A stretch of 64,000 bases of DNA from JANXVR01 sp034667405 (GCA_034667405.1 JAXDJX010000018.1:186001-250000), one strand, 5' to 3'. Positions 16,996 through 26,009 are shown, counted from the first letter of the stretch. Translations and numbers: made by a program. The notes: generated by a model from the letters alone, not told the origin.

Positions 16996-17546
16996 TGGCA
17001 GGCCCCCCCTCACGTCGCAGGATGCGTCGCGAACTGCGGAAACACTCGCGCGCCTCACGCCGGAGCCTTCGCGACTCCAAGGTCGCCCCGGCTCCTCGCC
17101 CCGGTGCGTTGCAACGGATGCGAGCGCGCCGCGAATTCCGCCAGCAGCGCACCCAACCGATCAGGCGGCCCGTTCTGCGGTCGGCACGCGATCGGATCCT
17201 GAGCGGCATCGTGGCGGTCGCGGTGATAGGGGGTGTGGGCGCCCTAGTCTTCTTCCGACCCACACCGGCCCCCAGCGCGTTCGCCGGACTTCGGCCTTCT
17301 CCTTCGGTAACGGCCACTCCGACGCCCGTCCAGCCCAGCCTCACGCCGGCCCCCACACCGAAACCCAAGCCCAAGCCCAAGCCGAAGCCCAGCCACAAAC
17401 CGAAGCCGAAGCCAACGGTGACAGGGCCCTCAGGGGGCGGCGGCGGCGCATCACCACCACCACCGGCACCGTCGCCCTCTCCGAAGCCGTCGCCGAGTCC
17501 CGCCCCGTCCCCCGATCCCTCGCCGAAACCCGGACCGGGGAAGTAG
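16995..17546 (+). CDS. Basic single-pass membrane protein with Pro-Lys repeat tail
   Basis: 183 residues beginning at GTG 16995, which shares a base with the rapZ stop. Very Arg-rich cytoplasmic N-terminus (about 70 residues), one transmembrane helix (IVAVAVIGGVGALVFF, about 72-88), then an outside tail rich in Thr, Pro and Lys with a perfect PK dipeptide run near residues 122-140 and a PSP-rich end. Such tails commonly span or bind the cell wall. No known domain. It occupies the place where yvcK and whiA usually lie, but shows no similarity to them. The repetitive codons may be prone to slippage. Confidence 0.6.
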   Translation: MAGPPSRRRMRRELRKHSRASRRSLRDSKVAPAPRPGALQRMRARREFRQQRTQPIRRPVLRSARDRILSGIVAVAVIGGVGALVFFRPTPAPSAFAGLRPSPSVTATPTPVQPSLTPAPTPKPKPKPKPKPSHKPKPKPTVTGPSGGGGGASPPPPAPSPSPKPSPSPAPSPDPSPKPGPGK

Positions 17547-17596
17547 CGGCGCGTTCTTCGCACCCGGCCTCAGGGCCGACCGAGCGTCCGTCTGGC

Positions 17597-17627
17597 TAGG
17601 ATGAGGGCGCGAAACCCCCTCAGGAGG
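17597..17627 (+). promoter_or_regulatory. gap operon -10 TAGGAT and ribosome site AGGAGG
   Basis: TAGGAT at 17597-17602 and AGGAGG at 17622-17627, 10 bases before ATG 17638. This is a leadered transcript, unlike the uvr genes, fitting a strongly translated glycolytic operon. Confidence 0.5.
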
Positions 17628-17637
17628 TACCCAGCCA

Positions 17638-18645
17638 ATGAGCGTGAAGATCGGCGTCAACGGATTCGGCCGGATCGGCCGCAACGTGTACCGAGCTGCC
17701 AAGAAGCGAGGCGTGGATCTGGAGTTCGTGGCGGTCAACGATCTCGGCGATGCCGCCACGATGGCCCACCTGCTGAAGTACGACTCCGTCCACGGACGGT
17801 TCCCCGGAGACGTGTCGGTCAGCGCCAACGGCCTCACCATCGACGGCAAGGAACTCCGCGTTCTGGCCGAACGGAACCCGGCGGACCTGCCCTGGAAGGA
17901 CCTCGGCGTGGAGATCGTGCTGGAATCGACGGGCATCTTCACCGAGCGTGAGAAGGCAGCCGCGCACCTGGAGGCCGGCGCTCAGAAAGTGATCATCAGC
18001 GCGCCCGCGAAGAATGAGGACATCACCCTGGTCCTCGGCGTGAACGACGACGCCTACGACCCTGCCACCCACCACGTGATCTCGAACGCCTCCTGCACCA
18101 CGAACTGCGTCGCCCCCATGGCGAAGGTCTTGGACGACGCCTTCGGTGTCCAGCAAGGCTTCATGACGACCGTGCACGCCTACACGAACGATCAGCAGAT
18201 CCTGGACCTGCCGCACAGCGACCTCCGACGCGCTCGGGCCGCCGCCGTCAACATCATCCCCACAACTACCGGTGCGGCGAAGGCGACAGGGCTGGTGCTG
18301 CCTCACCTCAAGGGCAAGCTCGATGGGATGTCGTTGCGTGTGCCGATCCCTGATGGCTCTGTCACGGACCTCGTGGCGACCGTCGGACGTGAGGTGACTG
18401 TCGACGAGGTCAATGCAGCCTTCAAAGCGGCGTCCCAGGACGGGCCGCTCGCCGGCAAGGTCGTGTACACCGAAGACCCGATCGTCTCCTCGGACATCGT
18501 GGGCTCGGAGGCCTCGTGCACGTTCGATGCGAGCGCGACCATGGTCATGGGCAACGTGGTCAAAGCCATCGGGTGGTACGACAACGAATGGGGCTACTCG
18601 AACCGTGTGGTTGACCTCGCGCTGCTCGTAGCCTCCAAGCTGTGA
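17638..18645 (+). CDS. gap: Glyceraldehyde-3-phosphate dehydrogenase, type I
   Basis: NAD-dependent phosphorylating GAPDH of glycolysis, 335 residues. N-terminal Rossmann motif INGFGRIGRNV with NDLGD (Asp at the NAD adenine ribose site suggests NAD preference), catalytic Cys in SNASCTTNCVAP (about residue 155), and the partner His in TVHAYTNDQ. The C-terminal WYDNEWGYSNRVVDL is the standard family ending. First gene of the cluster gap-pgk-tpiA-apgM, which overlap or nearly touch. Confidence 0.97.
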   Translation: MSVKIGVNGFGRIGRNVYRAAKKRGVDLEFVAVNDLGDAATMAHLLKYDSVHGRFPGDVSVSANGLTIDGKELRVLAERNPADLPWKDLGVEIVLESTGIFTEREKAAAHLEAGAQKVIISAPAKNEDITLVLGVNDDAYDPATHHVISNASCTTNCVAPMAKVLDDAFGVQQGFMTTVHAYTNDQQILDLPHSDLRRARAAAVNIIPTTTGAAKATGLVLPHLKGKLDGMSLRVPIPDGSVTDLVATVGREVTVDEVNAAFKAASQDGPLAGKVVYTEDPIVSSDIVGSEASCTFDASATMVMGNVVKAIGWYDNEWGYSNRVVDLALLVASKL

Positions 18646-19823
18646 CCCTCCGAACGCTCGATGACCTTGGGGAAGTAGACGGAGCTCGGGTCTTCGTTCG
18701 CGTGGATCTCAACGTCCCGCTGCGAGATGGTGCCATCTCCGACGACAGCCGGATCGGTGCCACCTTCCCCACGTTGCAGGAACTCCTGAACCGCGGCGCC
18801 CGCCTCGTCTGTGCCTCGCACCTGGGGCGACCGAACGGTCGGGCCCGCGATGACCTGCGGATGGCATCCGTGGGGGAGCGCCTCGCCCAGCTCATGGATC
18901 GCGATGTCGCCATCGTCAAGGATCCCGCCCCCGACCAGGGGGACCTTCCCACGGCCGACGTGATCCTCCTCGAGAACCTGAGGTTCGACCCGGGCGAGGA
19001 GGCGGACGATCCGGCCTTCGCCGGGCGACTGGCGGAACTGGCGGATGCCTACGTGGACGACGCGTTCGGCGCCGTCCATCGCCGCCATGCGAGCGTCTCG
19101 GCCCTTCCGGAGTTGTTGCTCGCCTCCGGCCGTCGTGCCGTCGCCGGTCGGTTGTTGGAGCGGGAGGTCAGGGTTCTCTCCCTGCTCCTCTCTGATCCGG
19201 CGCGCCCCTACGTGGCCATCTTGGGCGGGGCGAAAGTCTCGGACAAGCTCTCGGTGATCGATGCATTATTGGAGCGAGTCGAAGCGCTCCTCATCGGGGG
19301 TGCCATGGCGTTCACCCTGATCGCAGCCCGCGGCGGCACGGTGGGAACGTCGCTCGTCGAACCCGATCGCTACGACGATGTGCTCGCATCCCTGGAGAAG
19401 GCAGAACGGCTCGGCGTTCGCATGCTCCTTCCCACTGACGTCGTTGCCGCCGGCGCGATGGACGCCTCGGCCGCTGCAACCACGGTCGCTGCGGACTCCG
19501 TGCCGAACGACCTCATGGGATTGGACATCGGCCCCGACACCGTACGCGCCTTCTCCGAGGTGATCGCCGGGGCGAAGACCGTCCTGTGGAACGGACCGAT
19601 GGGTGTGTTCGAGATGGAGCCCTTCGCTAGAGGGACGAACGATGTCGCGCGCGCGGTGGCCGAGTCGGCCGCGTTCACGGTGGTCGGCGGGGGAGACAGC
19701 GTGTCCGCCGTGAAGCAGGCCGGGCTCGAGGACCGATTCGATCATCTGTCGACGGGCGGGGGCGCATCGCTCGAATTCCTGGAGGGGCGCTCGCTCCCCG
19801 GCATCACGATCTTGGAGGACTGA
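18642..19823 (+). CDS. pgk: Phosphoglycerate kinase
   Basis: Makes ATP and 3-phosphoglycerate from 1,3-bisphosphoglycerate; 393 residues. Starts at GTG 18642 overlapping the gap stop. Motifs: RVDLNVPLRDG, substrate-binding SHLGRPNG, PYVAILGGAKVSDK, the nucleotide-site region WNGPMGVFE and GGGDSVSAV, and the C-terminal STGGGASLEFLEG. Cytoplasmic monomer by family rule. Confidence 0.97.
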   Translation: MTLRTLDDLGEVDGARVFVRVDLNVPLRDGAISDDSRIGATFPTLQELLNRGARLVCASHLGRPNGRARDDLRMASVGERLAQLMDRDVAIVKDPAPDQGDLPTADVILLENLRFDPGEEADDPAFAGRLAELADAYVDDAFGAVHRRHASVSALPELLLASGRRAVAGRLLEREVRVLSLLLSDPARPYVAILGGAKVSDKLSVIDALLERVEALLIGGAMAFTLIAARGGTVGTSLVEPDRYDDVLASLEKAERLGVRMLLPTDVVAAGAMDASAAATTVAADSVPNDLMGLDIGPDTVRAFSEVIAGAKTVLWNGPMGVFEMEPFARGTNDVARAVAESAAFTVVGGGDSVSAVKQAGLEDRFDHLSTGGGASLEFLEGRSLPGITILED

Positions 19824-19824
19824 C

Positions 19825-20598
19825 ATGGCTGGACGCCGGCCGATCATCGCGGCCAACTGGAAGATGCAGAAGACCCACCTCGAGGCGATCCAAGCCGTGC
19901 AGAAACTGAGCTACCTGCTGGACAAGGACGACGGCGAGAAGGTCGAGGTCGTCGTGTGCCCCCCGTTCACTTCGCTCCGCTCGGTGGGGACCCTGCTGGA
20001 CTCCGACAAGCTGCCGTACGCGCTCGGAGCACAGAACGTCTACCCCGAGGAGAAGGGCGCCTTCACGGGTGAAGTTTCGCCGCTCATGCTCGAGGCGCTG
20101 AAGGTGCGCTACGTCATCGTTGGCCATTCCGAACGCCGCCAACTCTTCGACGAGGACGACCTGTTCGTGAACAAGAAGGTGCGCGCCGTCTTCGGCCACG
20201 GGATGACTCCGATCCTGTGCGTCGGGGAGACGCTGGACGAGCGTGACGCCGACGGCACGGAGAGCAAGGTGTCACAGCAGGTCCGTCGCGGCGTCGACAA
20301 CGTCACACCTGAGCAGGCGGCCACCCTGGTCATCGCGTACGAACCGATCTGGGCCATCGGCACCGGGCGCACCGCCGAGCCGTCGGACGCAGGTCGGGTC
20401 GTCGAGGTCATCCGCGCCACGCTGGCAGACAAGTTCTCCGAGGCCGTCGCCCAGGCCGTCCGGGTGCAGTACGGCGGCAGCGTGAAGCCCGGCAACATCC
20501 GGGAATTCATGGCGCACCCCGAGATCGACGGCGCACTGGTGGGCGGCGCAAGCTTGGATCCGGAAGAGTTCGCTCTCATCGTGAAGTACCGCCCATGA
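19825..20598 (+). CDS. tpiA: Triose-phosphate isomerase
   Basis: Interconverts dihydroxyacetone phosphate and glyceraldehyde 3-phosphate. 257 residues, TIM barrel. Lys in AANWKM (about 13), catalytic His in VGHSERR, catalytic Glu in AYEPIWAIGTG and the phosphate loop GGSVKPGN plus GALVGGASL are all present. It starts one base after the pgk stop and overlaps apgM by 4 bases. Confidence 0.97.
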   Translation: MAGRRPIIAANWKMQKTHLEAIQAVQKLSYLLDKDDGEKVEVVVCPPFTSLRSVGTLLDSDKLPYALGAQNVYPEEKGAFTGEVSPLMLEALKVRYVIVGHSERRQLFDEDDLFVNKKVRAVFGHGMTPILCVGETLDERDADGTESKVSQQVRRGVDNVTPEQAATLVIAYEPIWAIGTGRTAEPSDAGRVVEVIRATLADKFSEAVAQAVRVQYGGSVKPGNIREFMAHPEIDGALVGGASLDPEEFALIVKYRP

Positions 20599-21878
20599 AA
20601 CTCCTTTACGTCTGTCTGGACGGCTTGGGCGATGACCCCAATCCCATCCTCGATGGCCGCACACCGCTCGAGGCGGCCGAAACACCAAATATGGACATGT
20701 TGGCCACCCGTGGGCGGACGGGGACCACCGTGACGGTCGGTCCGGGGATCGCGCCCGAATCCGATATCGGTGTCTTCGGGATCCTCGGTTATGACCCCGC
20801 GGAGGAACATCCCGGCCGCGGCGTCCTGGAGGCGATGGGGATCGGGATGGACCTCCGCGACGGGGACCTCGCCTACCGGATCAACTTCGCGACCACGGAC
20901 TGGCCCGAGATCGTCGACCGACGCGTCGGGCGGAACCTCACCTCAGAAGAAGCCCACGCCCTCGCCGACGATGTGAACCGCGAACTGACGCTTTCGGGCG
21001 CGACCTTCGAATTGCGGGCGACGATCGAACATCGGGGGGCCTTGGTGATCCGGGCCACCGACGGGCGCCCCTTGGCTGCAAACGTCACGAACACCGATCC
21101 CGCATACCGCCGTGAGGGTCACCTGGGCGTGGCCCTCGAGCAGTTCGAGCCGCGCGTGGCGACCTGCGAACCGCTCGATGACAGCGAGGGGGCGCGGAAC
21201 GCCGCCGATCTCACCAACGCGTTCGTGGAGCGTTCCTCGAGGGTGCTCAACGAGTCGAACGTGAACCGAGAGCGCGTGGCACAGGGAAAGCTCCCGGGCA
21301 ACCTGATCCTCACCCGCGATGCCGGCGACCATCTGCCGAAACTCCAACCGATCGCCGAGCGGTTCGGCCTGTCCTGGGGATGTTTCGTCGAGATGCCCGT
21401 CGAACGCGGCATCGCGCTGGCCCTCGGCATGGAACCCGTGACAGCACCGCGGTTGGATCCCGCGGGGTTCGGCCCGGCGGCGGAAGAGTCCTACGCGGCC
21501 TGGGCGCAGATCGCCTCCGACGCGCTGGCGACGTACGAGGCCGTCTACGTCCACCTGAAGGGCCCCGACGTCCCGGCCCACGACGGGCGCGCCGAGGACA
21601 AGCGTGACGTCATCAGCGCCATCGACCGTGCCTTCTTCGGGGAGGTGCTTGGCTGGCTCGATCCTCGCTCCGCCATCGTTGCGGTCACCGGCGACCACTC
21701 GACGTCGTCCATCCGGATGGCTCATACCGCCGATCCGGTGCCGCTGCTCATCAGTGGGGGACCGGTCACGCAGGACGGAACGGTCGTATTCGGTGAGAGG
21801 TCTTGCGCAACGGGCTCTTTGGGAGAGCTCCTCGGCCCCAGGATCCTTCCTGGGATACGTGAACTCATCGGCCAGTAG
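20595..21878 (+). CDS. apgM: Cofactor-independent phosphoglycerate mutase, archaeal (ApgM) type
   Basis: 427-residue alkaline-phosphatase-superfamily enzyme converting 3- to 2-phosphoglycerate without 2,3-bisphosphoglycerate. It is the short ApgM type rather than the 510-residue GpmI. Metal-site motifs: LDGLGDDP, ESDIGVFGILGYD (Ser nucleophile region), LKGPDVPAHDG and TGDHSTSS. ATG 20595 overlaps the tpiA stop. Finding it inside the glycolytic operon completes four consecutive lower-glycolysis steps in one transcript. Confidence 0.93.
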   Translation: MKLLYVCLDGLGDDPNPILDGRTPLEAAETPNMDMLATRGRTGTTVTVGPGIAPESDIGVFGILGYDPAEEHPGRGVLEAMGIGMDLRDGDLAYRINFATTDWPEIVDRRVGRNLTSEEAHALADDVNRELTLSGATFELRATIEHRGALVIRATDGRPLAANVTNTDPAYRREGHLGVALEQFEPRVATCEPLDDSEGARNAADLTNAFVERSSRVLNESNVNRERVAQGKLPGNLILTRDAGDHLPKLQPIAERFGLSWGCFVEMPVERGIALALGMEPVTAPRLDPAGFGPAAEESYAAWAQIASDALATYEAVYVHLKGPDVPAHDGRAEDKRDVISAIDRAFFGEVLGWLDPRSAIVAVTGDHSTSSIRMAHTADPVPLLISGGPVTQDGTVVFGERSCATGSLGELLGPRILPGIRELIGQ

Positions 21879-21917
21879 TCACGTACAGATGGACGAGCGT
21901 GACTCCAGGACCCGTCG

Positions 21918-21923
21918 TATAGT
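21918..21923 (+). promoter_or_regulatory. -10 hexamer TATAGT upstream of the opp operon
   Basis: TATAGT followed by 7 bases and ATG 21931. It is closer to the sigma-70-type consensus than most hexamers here and would drive a leaderless mini-ORF and the ABC importer genes. Confidence 0.5.
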
Positions 21924-21930
21924 TGCCCAG

Positions 21931-21972
21931 ATGGTGTCGATTGCCCGGTCGAGCACCCACGAGGGAGCGTGA
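21931..21972 (+). CDS. Leaderless 13-codon upstream ORF of the opp operon
   Basis: ATG-initiated ORF MVSIARSSTHEGA ending in TGA 21970-21972, which overlaps both candidate starts of the permease (GTG 21969, ATG 21972). Its ATG is 7 bases after TATAGT, so it would sit at the very 5' end of the mRNA. Its last codons contain GAGGGAG, usable as ribosome site for the permease. Role inferred: ribosome entry and coupling. Confidence 0.4.
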   Translation: MVSIARSSTHEGA

Positions 21973-22997
21973 TGGCGAAGGTAGAAGTAGAGCCTGATCA
22001 GCTTCAAGCGGCCCCGTCCGCCGACACTCCCAAGGAGATCATCGGTCGATCTCCGGGGGAGATCCTGTGGCGACGGTTCCGCAAGGATAAGTGGGCCATC
22101 GGCGGGATCGTCGTCATCGTCATCATCGTCATCCTGGCCATCACGGCACCGCTCTTCGCGAAATGGGTCGGCCATCCCGTCAACCAGTCCTACGTGACGC
22201 CGATGACCGGCGTGGGACCCAGCTTCGGATCCTTCGGCCCTTCGCTCGGTTTCCCCAAGGGTCCGACCCTGCATAACGAAGCGGGCGTGTTCCTGTTCGG
22301 GGCCGACGGGACCGCACACGACCTGTTCATCCAGGTGCTCTATGGTGCCCAGACATCCCTGGAAGTGGCGCTGAGCGCGACGTTGATCGAGGTCGTACTG
22401 GGGGTCCTCTTCGGGATCATCGCCGGGTTCTACGGCGGAAAGATCGACACCCTCATCTCCCGGATGTGCGACATCTTCTTCGCGCTCCCGACCCTTCTGC
22501 TGATCTTGGGCATCTCGGCTGCCTGCGGCGCACAGCCGCCGGGGCAGGAATGTTTGGGTGGGCTCCTCAAACCGGGGAAGGGGCTGATCGTCATCTTGAT
22601 CGGGTTCTTCTCTTGGCCCTATCTCGCGAGGATCATCCGGGGGCAGGTGCTCTCCATCAGAGAGAAGGAGTTCATCGAGGCAGCTCGGTCGCTCGGAAGC
22701 TCCGGCCGACGCATCATGGTTCGCGACATCCTTCCGAACGTGCTGGCTCCGATCATCGTCTACTCCACGCTCCTGATCCCCACGAATATCCTCGCCGAAG
22801 CGGGACTATCCTTCCTGGGGCTCGGCGTCCCACCGGACGTCCCATCCTGGGGCTACCAGATATCCCAGGCCACCAGCCTCTATCGCACGGCGTGGTGGAC
22901 CATGGTGTTCCCGGGGGTATTCCTCTTCCTGACCACGCTCGCATTCAACCTGGTCGGAGATGGTCTCCGAGATGCATTCGATCCGAAGACATCGTGA
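21972..22997 (+). CDS. Oligopeptide/dipeptide ABC transporter permease (OppC/DppC type)
   Basis: 341 residues. Cytoplasmic N-terminus with SPGEILWRRFRKDKWAIGG, the OppC-type entry motif, then one helix, a large external loop and five more helices. EAA loop: EFIEAARSLGSSGRRIMVRDILPN. ATG 21972 overlaps the stop of the 13-codon mini-ORF; GTG 21969 is an equally possible start one codon earlier. The order permease C, binding protein, permease B, ATPase D, ATPase F is unusual in having the binding protein in the middle. Confidence 0.93.
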   Translation: MAKVEVEPDQLQAAPSADTPKEIIGRSPGEILWRRFRKDKWAIGGIVVIVIIVILAITAPLFAKWVGHPVNQSYVTPMTGVGPSFGSFGPSLGFPKGPTLHNEAGVFLFGADGTAHDLFIQVLYGAQTSLEVALSATLIEVVLGVLFGIIAGFYGGKIDTLISRMCDIFFALPTLLLILGISAACGAQPPGQECLGGLLKPGKGLIVILIGFFSWPYLARIIRGQVLSIREKEFIEAARSLGSSGRRIMVRDILPNVLAPIIVYSTLLIPTNILAEAGLSFLGLGVPPDVPSWGYQISQATSLYRTAWWTMVFPGVFLFLTTLAFNLVGDGLRDAFDPKTS

Positions 22998-23110
22998 ATC
23001 TCGTAAGGATTGGTGAGGGGACCGAAAGGAGTAGATCCAGGAGACCGGATCCAGCACTCACTCGCTGGTGAACGACAGATCGGAAACCGAACCATATCGA
23101 GGAGGGGTAG

Positions 23111-24952
23111 ATGAGTAAGTATCTGAGAGTGGTAGCCGCAGCGGCGGTACTCACGCTCGCCGCCGCCGCTTGCGGCAACAACAGCGGAAGCACGAGCACA
23201 GGAGGGGGTACGGGCACCTCAGGGAACGCGCCTATCCCGGGTGGGACGCTCCACGCCGTCATGACCCAGGACTTCTTCCACGGGCTCGACCCGACGCAGG
23301 AGTACTACTCGGTGTCTTGGCAAGCGCTCCGGTGCTGTCTGGCCAGAACGTTGCTTTCCTACAACGAGAAGCCGGCCGACGAAGGTGGCGCGACACCGCA
23401 GCCCGACATCGCGACGGGGATGCCGGAGGTATCGAGTGACGGCCTGACCTACACCTTGACCATCAAAGATGGCGTGATGTTCGGTGATCCTCTCAACCGC
23501 CAGGTGACGGCGCAGGACTTCGTCAATGCCTTCAACCGGCTGGGCGATTCCACCGTGAACACGCCTGGGTATTCCTACTACTACACCGACATCACGGGCT
23601 TCCAGGATGTGCTGGACGGCAAGACCAAGGAAGTCTCCGGGGTCACCGCGGTCGACGACAAGACGCTCCAGATCAAGCTCGATCAGGCGAACCCGGACAT
23701 GCCCTATCTCTTGTCGATGGCAGCGATCTCGCCGATGCCGAAGGAAGTGCTCGATCTGCACTACAAGGGCACCGAGTACGGCCAGTTCATGGTTTCCACC
23801 GGTCCCTACCAGTACGAAGGCATGGAAGGGTTCGATCTCGCCTCGAAGAACCCGCCGGAAGGGATGGACATCGGTCGGAACTACGTGTTCGTACGGAACC
23901 CGGCATGGGACCCGTCCACCGACACGCTGCGCAAGGCCTATCCGGACCGCATCGAGATCCAGGTCGGTGGAGAGACTCAGACCCTGTTGGACAAGGTTGC
24001 GGCCGGCGGCGCCGACTGGTGCGTGGACTGCTTGGCAACCTCGGCGACGCTGCAGAAGTACGGCAACGACCCTGCCCTTGTGGACAAGGTGAAGATCTAT
24101 CCGTCCGACTCGTTGTCCTACATCGGACTGAATATCTTCCAGCCGCCGTTCGACGACGTGCACGTCCGCAAGGCGGTCAACTGGGCCGTCGACAAGAATG
24201 CCCTCTGGACGCTCGCCGGTGGAGATCCGGCCGGCATCATCGCCGGGCATTTCATCCCGCCGAGCATGATGGGTAATCAGTTGGCGGACTACGACCCGTA
24301 CGCTACTGAAGGGGACAAGGGGAGCGTCCCGGATGCGAAGAAGGAGATGGCGCTCTCGAAGTACGACACGAACCAGGACGGGGTGTGTGACGGCGACGCG
24401 TGCACGGTCACAGACCTCATCGTGTCGAACGACAACGACCAGCTGAAGGGGGCCCAGATCCTGCAACAGAGCTTCGCTCCGATCGGGATCAAGCTCGACA
24501 TCAAGCAGCTGGCCTACAACGCCCTGGTGACGAAGTGCGCCACCCTCGATGCGCACACCGCGTTCTGCGGTGCCGCGTGGGGGAAGGACTACCCAAGTCC
24601 GTACACGTACTTCTTCCCACTGCTCGACGGTGGTGAGAACGGGTCGAACTACTCGTTCATGGGCACCACGGCGGCAGCCCTGACGAAGGCCGGCTACGAC
24701 GTTCCCGCAGACGGGATCCCGTCCATCTCGGACAAGATCACCGAATGTCGGGACACGGCCATCGGCACGGCACAGGACACCTGTTGGGCGAACCTGGACA
24801 AGTACGTCATGGAAACGATCGTGCCGGTCATCCCGCGCCGTTTCCCGACGAACATCGATGTCCTGGGTGACAGGATCGACAACTACTCCTACGACCAGTT
24901 CGCCGGGGTCGGGGCGTTCGACCAGATGTCATTGGTCAACGGCGGCAAGTAG
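23111..24952 (+). CDS. Peptide/solute ABC transporter substrate-binding lipoprotein (SBP family 5)
   Basis: 613-residue family 5 binding protein. Signal MSKYLRVVAAAAVLTLAAAAC with lipobox AAAC; Cys21 would be lipidated and is followed by a Gly/Ser/Thr linker. Strong ribosome site GAGGAGGGG. Family features: TYTLTIKDGVMFGD, VTAQDFVNAFNRL, DDVHVRKAVNWAVDKNAL. A Ca-binding-like DTNQDGVCDGDAC loop and several cysteine pairs are visible. A strong hairpin follows the gene, probably raising its mRNA level relative to the permease and ATPase genes. Confidence 0.93.
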   Translation: MSKYLRVVAAAAVLTLAAAACGNNSGSTSTGGGTGTSGNAPIPGGTLHAVMTQDFFHGLDPTQEYYSVSWQALRCCLARTLLSYNEKPADEGGATPQPDIATGMPEVSSDGLTYTLTIKDGVMFGDPLNRQVTAQDFVNAFNRLGDSTVNTPGYSYYYTDITGFQDVLDGKTKEVSGVTAVDDKTLQIKLDQANPDMPYLLSMAAISPMPKEVLDLHYKGTEYGQFMVSTGPYQYEGMEGFDLASKNPPEGMDIGRNYVFVRNPAWDPSTDTLRKAYPDRIEIQVGGETQTLLDKVAAGGADWCVDCLATSATLQKYGNDPALVDKVKIYPSDSLSYIGLNIFQPPFDDVHVRKAVNWAVDKNALWTLAGGDPAGIIAGHFIPPSMMGNQLADYDPYATEGDKGSVPDAKKEMALSKYDTNQDGVCDGDACTVTDLIVSNDNDQLKGAQILQQSFAPIGIKLDIKQLAYNALVTKCATLDAHTAFCGAAWGKDYPSPYTYFFPLLDGGENGSNYSFMGTTAAALTKAGYDVPADGIPSISDKITECRDTAIGTAQDTCWANLDKYVMETIVPVIPRRFPTNIDVLGDRIDNYSYDQFAGVGAFDQMSLVNGGK

Positions 24953-24970
24953 GAGCAGGTAGCAGTAGCA

Positions 24971-25004
24971 GCGAGGTGGGGGTCCGCAAGGGCCCCCACC
25001 TCGC
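24971..25004 (+). terminator. Strong GC-rich hairpin with GCAA tetraloop after the binding-protein gene
   Basis: GCGAGGTGGGGG (24971-24982) pairs perfectly with CCCCCACCTCGC (24993-25004); three further pairs (one T-G) close a GCAA tetraloop, giving a 15-bp stem. No U-tract follows, so it may be a partial terminator or a 3'-end stabiliser, a common device after binding-protein genes inside ABC operons. Confidence 0.7.
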
Positions 25005-25028
25005 CGCACGACGACAGGACAGGGATCG

Positions 25029-26000
25029 ATGGGCCGTTACCTCGTACGACGGATCTTGTTCGGCATCCTGGTGCTGTTCGTTATCTCGTTGCTCACATTC
25101 TTCATCTTCATCAAGCTCCCGCCGGGCGACACAGCCCGCCGCTTGGCGGGCAAGATCAACAACAAGCAGGTGCTGGACCAGATCCGGCATAACATCGGCC
25201 TTGATCAGCCGGTGTGGGTGCAGTACGCGCGGTTCGCGAAGGGGCTGGTCCCGTGGCCGGGACTCTGGCTGAACCCGAAGGTGTACTACTCCTGGTCCAA
25301 CAATCAGGTGGTACGAGACGAGATCGCGAAACGCATCCCGTTCACCGCGGTCTTGACCATCGGGTCGGCGGTCTTGTGGCTCATCATCGGCATCCCCATC
25401 GGGATCATCTCCGCTACCCGGCGAAGGAGCTGGATCGACAGGGGCGGGGTCGTGTTCGCCTTGCTGGGGGTGTCGTTGCCGATCTTCTGGCTCGGCTACG
25501 TGCTCATCTACGTCTTCTACTATCGCCTGGGATGGGCGCCGGCGGCCGGGATAGATATCGGACAGACGTGGTGGACCGCGATCTTCCACGGGAAATACAT
25601 CCTGGCTTGGATCGCCCTCGCCGTCACCTCCGCGGCCTTCTACACGCGCATCGTTCGAGGCAACATGCTCGAGGTCCTCACCGAGGATTACATCCGGACC
25701 GCGCGGGCGAAGGGGATCTCAGAACGGAAGGTCGTGTACAAGCACGCTATGCGAGCGTCCCTCACGCCGGTGGTCACCATGCTCGGGCTGGACATCGCGG
25801 TCCTGCTGGGAGGCGCCGTGATCATCGAGAAGGTGTTCCAGATCCCCGGGATCGGACTCTATGCGCTGGATTCGCTGAACCTCTCCGACTTCCCTCCGGT
25901 GATGGGTGTCACCGTGGTGGCCGCGTTGTTCATCGTCGTGGCGAACCTCATCGTGGACGTGATCTACGCTGCCCTGGACCCACGTGTTCGATACAACTGA
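25029..26000 (+). CDS. Oligopeptide/dipeptide ABC transporter permease (OppB/DppB type)
   Basis: 323 residues, six predicted helices, with the OppB N-terminus MGRYLVRRILFGILVLF and PPGDTARRLAG. EAA loop: EDYIRTARAKGISERKVVYK followed by HAMRASLTPVVTMLG; C-terminal VIIEKVFQIPGIGLYALDS is diagnostic of this family. Pairs with the OppC-type permease at 21972. Ribosome site is GACAGGG before ATG 25029. Confidence 0.94.
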   Translation: MGRYLVRRILFGILVLFVISLLTFFIFIKLPPGDTARRLAGKINNKQVLDQIRHNIGLDQPVWVQYARFAKGLVPWPGLWLNPKVYYSWSNNQVVRDEIAKRIPFTAVLTIGSAVLWLIIGIPIGIISATRRRSWIDRGGVVFALLGVSLPIFWLGYVLIYVFYYRLGWAPAAGIDIGQTWWTAIFHGKYILAWIALAVTSAAFYTRIVRGNMLEVLTEDYIRTARAKGISERKVVYKHAMRASLTPVVTMLGLDIAVLLGGAVIIEKVFQIPGIGLYALDSLNLSDFPPVMGVTVVAALFIVVANLIVDVIYAALDPRVRYN

Positions 26001-26009
26001 GGAAGGTGT

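Noticed and set aside
17340..17420. CCCAAG-type tandem repeat as a possible CRISPR or mobile repeat
   Set aside because: It is in frame within the membrane protein gene and encodes the Pro-Lys tail.
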